This document shows, in pieces, positions 1 through 5,283 of a stretch of DNA of 6,910 nucleotides. Source of the DNA: Paludibacteraceae bacterium. Its GTDB lineage: Bacteria > Bacteroidota > Bacteroidia > Bacteroidales > Paludibacteraceae. A program made the position numbers and the translations under genes. A model generated the notes under the pieces. The model was given only the letters and a program-made list of their open reading frames with translations, was not told where the DNA came from and did not search any database. The number at the start of each line of letters is the position of its first letter. The first letter of the stretch is position 1. The stretch covers positions 1 through 6,910 of the forward strand of contig JAGCZK010000090.1 in assembly GCA_017960065.1 (NCBI GenBank), written 5' to 3'.

Positions 1-73
1 AAAGCGCATGAAACAGATCGGTTCGGTCGAAGTGCCGCAGAAGGCGTTTATGGAAGTGCTCAAACTTGATTGA
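1..73 (+). CDS. lepA: Elongation factor 4 (LepA), C-terminal end only
   Basis: Only the last 23 full codons and the TGA stop at 71-73 are visible; the gene enters from the left edge in the frame starting at base 2. The tail reads KRMKQIGSVEVPQKAFMEVL followed by KLD. It matches, from memory, the conserved end of the LepA-specific C-terminal domain; E. coli LepA ends in a very similar [20 protein letters not shown] stretch. LepA is a ribosome-associated translational GTPase related to EF-G, implicated in back-translocation or initiation and ribosome biogenesis. Its C-terminal domain, unique to the family, reaches toward the peptidyl transferase centre. The GTPase domain lies outside the window, so its integrity cannot be judged. 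The antiporter gene follows after 24 nt on the same strand. Identification rests on a short but distinctive motif. Confidence 0.88.
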   Translation, partial: KRMKQIGSVEVPQKAFMEVLKLD

Positions 74-97
74 CAATTTAATCTAAAATAATTCTTT
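74..97 (+). promoter_or_regulatory. AT-rich leader between lepA and the antiporter gene
   Basis: This 24-nt gap is almost entirely A/T, in sharp contrast to the GC-rich genes on both sides. It has no GGAGG-like Shine-Dalgarno site before the ATG at 98. Bacteroidota often start translation from A/T-rich, unstructured leaders rather than strong Shine-Dalgarno pairing, so a translation-initiation role is the simplest reading. I looked for the Bacteroides promoter pattern (TTTG at -33, TAnnTTTG at -7). Only a weak partial match (TAATTCTT at 89-96) is present, and it sits too close to the start codon to be convincing. Confidence 0.3.
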
Positions 98-1399
98 ATG
101 GAAAATCTTATGATTCCCGGATGGATGCTGATTCCATTTATCGTGATGCTGCTCTGCATCGCCGTGCTGCCGCTGCTTCCCCATGTGGGCGAATGGTGGG
201 AACACAACAAGAACAAACTCATCGTTTCGCTGTTGCTCGGCGTTCCTGTAGCCGTTTGGATGATTTGTAACGGTGGCGGACACGCCATCATGCACCAGAT
301 GGTCTATGACTACATTCCATTCATCCTGCTGCTGACCGCCCTGTTTGTCACGACCGGTGGCATCTGCATCAAAGGCGACTTGAAGGCCACTCCGATGACC
401 AACACCGTCATCATGACCATCGGCTGGGCGCTGGCCTCCTTTATGGGAACCACCGGTGCGGCCATGCTGCTGATCCGTCTGCTGCTCGAAACCATCAAAG
501 AACGCAAATACAAGGTACACACCGTACTCTTCTTCATCGCCATCGTCGCCAACTGCGGCGGCTTGCTCTCTCCGCTGGGCGACCCCCCATTGTTCCTGTT
601 GTTCCAAAAAGGCGCCGCCTTCGGCTGGTGGATGCAAAACATGGTGGGCGAATGGCTGGTGACCGGTGTCCTGTTGCTCGTGGCCTACTATGTGATGGAC
701 CGCTACTATTATGCCAAAGAACCGAAAGAGAACCTCGTCCAAGATAACGCCAACGAAACCAAACTGCAGTTCTCGGGCCTGATCAACATCTTCTGGCTGG
801 GCTGTGTCATCGCCAGCACGATGTTCATCAACAAGACGTATATTCCGGCCATGGAGGCCCACGACGCACCCTTCTACATCAAGCTGCTCCGCGAATGGGT
901 GTTCATCGCCATCATCGCCGGCAGCTGGCTGACCACCAAGAAATCGGTGCGCACCGGCAACAACTACTCCTGGACCCCGATTTTGGAGGTAGCCTGCGTG
1001 TTTGTCGGCATTTTCGCCACCATGACCCCGGCCCTGATGTACCTCGAAAACATGAAGGAAAGCATCCAAGCCGTACTCAGCCAACCATGGCAATACGTGT
1101 ATAGCACGGGTGTGCTTTCGGCCTTTCTCGACAACGCCCCCACCGCCATGGTGTTCAACTCGATGGCTCCCTGTGGCGACATTGCCGGCTTGGCCAACGA
1201 CGCTTACCTGAAAGCCATTTCGATGGGTGCCGTATTCTTCGGAGCCCTGACCTATATCGGCAACGGCCCCAACTTCATGGTGAAATCCATCGCCGAGCAG
1301 AACAAGATCGAAATGCCGTCGTTCTTCGGCTACATGATCAAGTTCTCGCTCATCATCCTGTTGCCCATTTACATCATCACGCAATTAATCTTCATCTAA
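98..1399 (+). CDS. NhaD-type sodium:proton antiporter (ion transporter superfamily)
   Basis: A 433-residue, very hydrophobic inner-membrane protein with roughly 11-12 predicted membrane segments, for example residues 8-28, 42-59, 73-90, 103-130, 184-202, 294-316, 333-353 and 411-432. Family marks are GTTGAAMLLIR at 117-127, NCGGLLSPLGDPPLFLLF at 152-169, SAFLDNAPTAMVF at 341-353 and GNGPNFMVK at 388-396. The two half-buried polar loops (GDPP; DNAPT and GNGPN) are the paired re-entrant signatures of the NhaD/ArsB/citrate transporter superfamily. The close NhaD-like GDPP context suggests Na+(Li+)/H+ exchange for pH and sodium homeostasis. Substrate is inferred from family only; a carboxylate or other anion is the main alternative. 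The ATG at 98 is chosen because it follows the AT-rich leader; an in-frame ATG at 110 is possible. The gene lies 24 nt after lepA and ends 1 nt before purB. It looks intact. Confidence 0.9.
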   Translation: MENLMIPGWMLIPFIVMLLCIAVLPLLPHVGEWWEHNKNKLIVSLLLGVPVAVWMICNGGGHAIMHQMVYDYIPFILLLTALFVTTGGICIKGDLKATPMTNTVIMTIGWALASFMGTTGAAMLLIRLLLETIKERKYKVHTVLFFIAIVANCGGLLSPLGDPPLFLLFQKGAAFGWWMQNMVGEWLVTGVLLLVAYYVMDRYYYAKEPKENLVQDNANETKLQFSGLINIFWLGCVIASTMFINKTYIPAMEAHDAPFYIKLLREWVFIAIIAGSWLTTKKSVRTGNNYSWTPILEVACVFVGIFATMTPALMYLENMKESIQAVLSQPWQYVYSTGVLSAFLDNAPTAMVFNSMAPCGDIAGLANDAYLKAISMGAVFFGALTYIGNGPNFMVKSIAEQNKIEMPSFFGYMIKFSLIILLPIYIITQLIFI

Positions 1400-1400
1400 C

Positions 1401-2744
1401 ATGGAACTCAACCAACTGACCGCCATCACACCGCTCGACGGCCGCTACCGCGGCAAAGTCGAAGCCTTGTCCGACTTCTACTCGGAATATGCGCTCATCA
1501 AATACCGTGTCCGCGTTGAAATCGAATATTTCATCGCCCTGTGCGAGTTGCCGCTGCCCCAGCTGAAAGGCGTGGACAAGAAACAGTTCGAGCCCCTGCG
1601 CGACATTTACCGCCAATTCAGCCTGGCCGATGCCCAGACGGTAAAAGACACCGAAAAGATTACCAACCACGACGTGAAGGCGGTCGAATACTTTATCAAG
1701 GGAAAATTCGATGAAATGGGCTTGGAGGCCTACAAGGAGTTTATCCACTTCGGCCTGACCTCGCAAGACATCAACAACACCTCCATTCCCCTGGCCATCA
1801 AAGAGAGCCTCGAAGCCGTCTATTATCCGGCCGTACAAAGCCTGATTGACAAGCTCAACGCCGATGCCGAGGCTTGGAAAAACATTCCGATGCTGGCCAA
1901 AACCCACGGCCAACCGGCTTCGCCGACCCGTTTGGGCAAGGAAATCAAGGTGTTCGCCTCGCGCCTCGAAGCGCAACTGGCCCTGCTCAAAGCAGTACCC
2001 GTCAGCGCCAAATTCGGCGGTGCCACCGGCAATTACAACGCCCACCACGTCGCCTATCCCAACCAAGACTGGAAGGCCTTCGGCAACCAGTTTGTGAGCA
2101 AGTACCTGGGGTTGGAACGCGAGCAATGGACCACGCAGATTTCGAACTACGACAACCTGGCCGCCCTGCTCGACGGGCTGAAGCGCATCAACACCATCAT
2201 CATGGACTTGGACCGCGACTTCTGGACCTACATCTCGATGGAATACTTCAAACAGACCATCAAGGCCGGCGAAGTGGGTTCTTCGGCCATGCCCCACAAG
2301 GTCAACCCCATCGATTTCGAAAATTCGGAAGGCAACTTGGGCATTTCGACCGCCATCTTGGAACATCTGGCACACAAACTGCCCGTTTCGCGCCTGCAAC
2401 GCGACCTCACCGACTCGACGGTCATCCGCAACGTCGGCGTGCCCCTCGGACACAGTATTCTGGCCATCAGCAGCACCCTCAAGGGATTGGGCAAGCTCAT
2501 CCTCAACGAAAACGCACTCAAGGCCGACTTGGAAAACTGCTGGAGCGTGGTAGCCGAAGCCATTCAGACCATTTTGCGTCGCGAAGGCTATCCCAAGCCC
2601 TACGAAACGCTGAAGGCGCTGACCCGTACCAACAGTGCGGTTACCGAACAATCAATCCACGAATTCATCCAAGGATTGAACGTGTCGGACGCCGTCAAAC
2701 AAGAACTGATGCAAATCACGCCCTACACCTACACGGGCATGTGA
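1401..2744 (+). CDS. purB: Adenylosuccinate lyase
   Basis: PurB catalyses two fumarate-releasing steps of purine synthesis: SAICAR to AICAR in the de novo pathway and adenylosuccinate to AMP. The 447-residue protein is full length (E. coli PurB is 456). It opens with the typical LTAITPLDGRY (residues 6-16). The three conserved regions of the fumarase/aspartase superfamily are present: HFGLTSQD at 116-123, KTHGQPASPT at 167-176 with the presumed catalytic acid His169, and the signature loop GSSAMPHKVNP at 293-303 carrying the catalytic serine (S294 or S295 by comparison with E. coli S295). Further typical elements are GGATGNYNAH at 206-215 and RDLTDSTVIRN at 334-344. The enzyme is cytosolic and expected to be a homotetramer with active sites shared between subunits. 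The ATG lies one base after the antiporter stop, without a Shine-Dalgarno site, so translational coupling is likely. It looks fully functional. Confidence 0.98.
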   Translation: MELNQLTAITPLDGRYRGKVEALSDFYSEYALIKYRVRVEIEYFIALCELPLPQLKGVDKKQFEPLRDIYRQFSLADAQTVKDTEKITNHDVKAVEYFIKGKFDEMGLEAYKEFIHFGLTSQDINNTSIPLAIKESLEAVYYPAVQSLIDKLNADAEAWKNIPMLAKTHGQPASPTRLGKEIKVFASRLEAQLALLKAVPVSAKFGGATGNYNAHHVAYPNQDWKAFGNQFVSKYLGLEREQWTTQISNYDNLAALLDGLKRINTIIMDLDRDFWTYISMEYFKQTIKAGEVGSSAMPHKVNPIDFENSEGNLGISTAILEHLAHKLPVSRLQRDLTDSTVIRNVGVPLGHSILAISSTLKGLGKLILNENALKADLENCWSVVAEAIQTILRREGYPKPYETLKALTRTNSAVTEQSIHEFIQGLNVSDAVKQELMQITPYTYTGM

Positions 2745-2773
2745 TGCGCGCCACCAACACCAAAGGAAGATGA
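2744..2773 (+). other. Possible nine-codon linker mini-ORF between purB and the ABC gene
   Basis: An ATG at 2744-2746 overlaps the purB stop as TGATG. It opens a nine-codon frame, MRATNTKGR, whose TGA (2771-2773) overlaps the ABC exporter ATG as ATGA. Both junctions are classic reinitiation configurations, so a terminating ribosome could be relayed across the 25-nt gap. It may equally be chance: the frame is only 30 nt, and no strong ribosome binding site precedes it. Confidence 0.2.
2761..2769 (+). promoter_or_regulatory. Weak purine-rich ribosome binding site for the ABC exporter
   Basis: The bases CAAAGGAAG directly precede the ATG at 2770. The AAGGA core resembles a Shine-Dalgarno sequence but lies only about 2-3 nt from the start codon, closer than the usual 5-9 nt. 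It supports this start more than any alternative, though weakly; the A-rich context itself also fits Bacteroidota initiation. Confidence 0.3.
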
Positions 2774-4602
2774 ACAGATTCTGGAGTTTGCTGACAAGAT
2801 TCGTCCCGTCATACCGGCTGCAAGTGGCCGGTGTGGTGACGTTCAGCATCTTGTCAACCGTCCTCAGTCTGTTCTCCTTTGCGATGATTGTGCCCATTCT
2901 CGAGATCCTGTTCGGCATTGCCAGCCCGGTGACCGAGCTTCCGGCCTACACCGGCTTCAGCCATTCGTTCGACTACCTGAAAAACTGCCTCTACTACTAT
3001 GTGACCGACTACATGACGGCCCAAGGGCAGATTCCGACCCTGATCTGGCTGTGCGTGGTCCTGCTCGTGCTCACCTTCTTGAAGGTCATCACCTACTATG
3101 CCAGCTCGATGTGCATGGCCTCGCTGCAAACCGGCGTGGTGCGCGATTTGCGCAACTCCGTGCTCGACAATGTGGTGATGCTTCCAATCGGGTTCTTTAC
3201 CGAAGAGCGCAAGGGCGACATCATGTCGCGCATCAGTGTGGATGTCACCGATGTCGAAGCGTCGATTATGGGCTCGCTCGACATGCTGGTCAAAAACCCG
3301 CTCATCATTCTGGTCTATCTGGCCGTCCTCGTGGCCGTCAGCTGGGAGTTGTCGCTGTTTGTGCTCATCATGCTCCCAATTGCGGGGCTGATTATGGGCG
3401 GCATCGGCAAAAACCTGAAAAAAGACTCGATGGCCACCGCCCAAGAGAGCGGCACGCTCAACGCCCAAGTCGAAGAGATGCTGGGCGGCCTGCGCATTAT
3501 CAAGGCGTTCAATGCCGAAGATAAGATCAGTTCGCGCTTTCACCGCCAGACCGACGCCATCCGCAACGCCTTCCTGCGCACCGTACGGCGCATGTACCTG
3601 GCCCACCCCATGAGCGAATTTCTGGGGACGGCCATCATCGCCCTGGTCGTATGCTACGGCGGCTACCTGATTTTGGCGACCGACAGCGGCTTGCAGGCCT
3701 CGGTCTTTATCTACTACATCCTGATTTTCTACAGCATCATCAACCCCATCAAGGAGCTGGCGCGGGCCAGCTACAACGTGCGCAAGGGCTTGGCGTCGCT
3801 CGAACGCATCGATAAGGTGATGGCGGTACGCAATCCGCTCAGCGCCAACCAACCGACCGCACACATCACCAGCTTCGGGCACAGCATCCAGTACCGCGAC
3901 GTCAGCTTCAAGTACAAGAACGACTGGATTTTGCGCCACATCAACCTGACCGTTCCCCACGGCAAGACCATTGCGCTGGTCGGGGCATCGGGCAGCGGCA
4001 AATCGACCATTGTGGATTTGCTGCCCCGCTTTTGGGACATTCAGGAGGGCCAGATTCTGATAGACGGCATCGACATCCGCCAACTGCCCCTCAAGGAGTT
4101 GCGCGCCCTGATGGGCAACGTCAACCAAGAGGCCATCCTCTTCAACGACAGTTTCTTTAACAACATCGCCTTCGGCGTCAAGAACGCCACCCGCGAACAG
4201 GTGGAGGCGGCCGCCACAATCGCCAATGCGCACGATTTCATCGTGGCTTCGGAAGACGGCTACGACACCAACATCGGCGACCGCGGCTGCAAACTTTCGG
4301 GCGGCCAGCGCCAACGCATCAGCATTGCCCGCGCCATCCTCAAAAACCCGCCCATCCTCATTTTGGACGAGGCCACCTCGGCCCTCGACACCCAGTCGGA
4401 ACGCCTGGTGCAAAACGCCCTCGAACGCCTGATGGAAAACCGCACCACCATCGTCATCGCCCACCGGCTATCGACCGTACAAAACGCCGATGAAATCTGC
4501 GTGATTGACCACGGCGAAATCGTCGAGCGCGGCACGCACAAAGAGCTTATCGCCCTGCACGGTCTGTACGACCAACTTCAAAAAAATCAGAATTTGGATT
4601 AA
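2770..4602 (+). CDS. ABC exporter half-transporter, fused permease and ATPase (MsbA-like)
   Basis: A 610-residue protein with an N-terminal six-helix exporter domain (about residues 15-335) and a C-terminal nucleotide-binding domain (about 370-605), expected to work as a homodimer or heterodimer in the inner membrane. ATPase motifs are complete: A-loop Tyr382 in SFKYKN, Walker A GASGSGKST at 405-413, Q-loop Gln453, signature LSGGQRQR at 509-516, Walker B ILILDE at 529-534, D-loop SALD at 537-540 and switch His565 in IAHRLST. The segment EERKGDIMSRISVDVTDVE (145-163) is typical of lipid and multidrug exporters. Between helices 1 and 2 there is a rather long polar stretch (about residues 51-90), probably periplasmic. 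No peptidase or other extra domain is present. Substrate cannot be read from sequence; lipid A core flipping (MsbA), another lipid or a drug are candidates. It starts 25 nt after purB, and its stop overlaps that of the convergent gene. Confidence 0.94.
   Translation: MNRFWSLLTRFVPSYRLQVAGVVTFSILSTVLSLFSFAMIVPILEILFGIASPVTELPAYTGFSHSFDYLKNCLYYYVTDYMTAQGQIPTLIWLCVVLLVLTFLKVITYYASSMCMASLQTGVVRDLRNSVLDNVVMLPIGFFTEERKGDIMSRISVDVTDVEASIMGSLDMLVKNPLIILVYLAVLVAVSWELSLFVLIMLPIAGLIMGGIGKNLKKDSMATAQESGTLNAQVEEMLGGLRIIKAFNAEDKISSRFHRQTDAIRNAFLRTVRRMYLAHPMSEFLGTAIIALVVCYGGYLILATDSGLQASVFIYYILIFYSIINPIKELARASYNVRKGLASLERIDKVMAVRNPLSANQPTAHITSFGHSIQYRDVSFKYKNDWILRHINLTVPHGKTIALVGASGSGKSTIVDLLPRFWDIQEGQILIDGIDIRQLPLKELRALMGNVNQEAILFNDSFFNNIAFGVKNATREQVEAAATIANAHDFIVASEDGYDTNIGDRGCKLSGGQRQRISIARAILKNPPILILDEATSALDTQSERLVQNALERLMENRTTIVIAHRLSTVQNADEICVIDHGEIVERGTHKELIALHGLYDQLQKNQNLD
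4599..4602. other. Shared TTAA: overlapping stop codons of two convergent genes
   Basis: The plus-strand ABC exporter ends in TAA at 4600-4602, and the minus-strand prenyltransferase ends in TAA read from 4601 to 4599. The palindromic TTAA therefore supplies both stops and the genes overlap by four bases. No GC-rich hairpin followed by a U-run is visible on either strand nearby, so transcripts probably run into the opposing gene. Confidence 0.9.
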
Positions 4603-5279
4603 CGGGCGGACAGCAATTCGCTGTACCGCTGCGGGTCCTGTTCCAGGACATTGCCCACCACGACGGTGTCGGCACCGGCCGACCAGGCGGCTTCGGCGTC
4701 TTTGCGGCTACGCAAGCCACCACCCACAATCAGCCGGATACCGATTGCCTGCCGTACGGCACGGATCATTTCGACGGGCACCGGCTCGGCGGCACCGCTT
4801 CCGGCCTCGAGGTAAATGGCCTGCATGCCCAACAGCTGGCCGGCGTAGGCCGTATTCACCGCCAATTCGACGTCGGTACGGGCAATGGGGCTGGTTCCGC
4901 TCACTTTCTCGACCGTGCTTTTGCGGCCGCCGTCAACGAGCAGGTATCCCGTCGGGATGATTTGCAGCCGGCTGCCACGGAGCCTGGCGGCGGCCGCCAC
5001 CTGCTGGCCGATGAGCATTTCGGGGTTGCGGCCCGAAAGCAGCGAAAGAAACAACAGGGCATCGGCCTGTTCCGACAACTGGCAGGGATTGCCCGGAAAC
5101 AAGACAATTGGGGCCTGCACGCGCGATTTGAGGGTGGCGACAAACTCGTCGGCCACCGCCCCGGTGCTGCCCCCCACAAATACAAAATCAGGCGGATTGA
5201 CGGACATCAGGTCCACCAATCTGCCTGTTGTTGACAGTTGTTTGTCGGGGTCGATCAATATGGCCAGCTGCCTTGCCAC
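4599..5279 (-). CDS. Geranylgeranylglyceryl/heptaprenylglyceryl phosphate synthase family protein (PcrB-like)
   Basis: A TIM-barrel prenyltransferase predicted to join an isoprenoid diphosphate to sn-glycerol-1-phosphate, giving an ether-linked prenylglyceryl phosphate. This is the first step of archaeal lipid synthesis; its physiological role in Bacteroidota is poorly defined. From the GTG at 5279 the protein has 226 residues, close to B. subtilis PcrB (about 228). Motifs in order: ILIDPDK at 7-13, VGGSTG at 35-40, LFPGNPCQLS at 60-69, IPTGYLLVDGG at 108-118, YLEAGSGA at 156-163, VGGGLRS at 185-191 and VVGN at 207-210. The GGG and GN loops bind the glycerol phosphate. No ATG lies in frame until deep inside glgB. 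GTG 5279 is preferred because an A-rich stretch precedes it and it sits 4 nt after the glgB stop; GTG 5303 (234 residues, overlapping glgB) is possible. Chain length of the prenyl donor is unknown. Confidence 0.9.
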   Translation of the reverse strand: MARQLAILIDPDKQLSTTGRLVDLMSVNPPDFVFVGGSTGAVADEFVATLKSRVQAPIVLFPGNPCQLSEQADALLFLSLLSGRNPEMLIGQQVAAAARLRGSRLQIIPTGYLLVDGGRKSTVEKVSGTSPIARTDVELAVNTAYAGQLLGMQAIYLEAGSGAAEPVPVEMIRAVRQAIGIRLIVGGGLRSRKDAEAAWSAGADTVVVGNVLEQDPQRYSELLSAR

Positions 5280-5283
5280 CGGC

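Noticed and set aside
70..95. TTGACA-like hexamer at 70-75 with TAAAAT at 84-89 as a sigma-70 promoter
   Set aside because: Spacing is only 8 nt rather than about 17, the first hexamer includes the lepA stop, and Bacteroidota use a different promoter consensus.
83..1384. 433-codon open frame on the minus strand opposite the antiporter gene
   Set aside because: It mirrors the antiporter codons in aligned register, is rich in His, Gln, Gly and Asp with no recognisable domain, and is explained by the near-lack of TTA/CTA/TCA codons in the real gene.
2854..4464. 536-codon open frame on the minus strand opposite the ABC exporter gene
   Set aside because: Same codon-aligned shadow effect. The sense strand carries all ABC motifs, while the antisense product has an implausible composition and no motif.
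4571..4602. A-run and AATC...GATT inverted repeat at the end of the ABC gene as a terminator
   Set aside because: The stem is only four AT-rich pairs, with no U-run after it; it cannot be called an intrinsic terminator.
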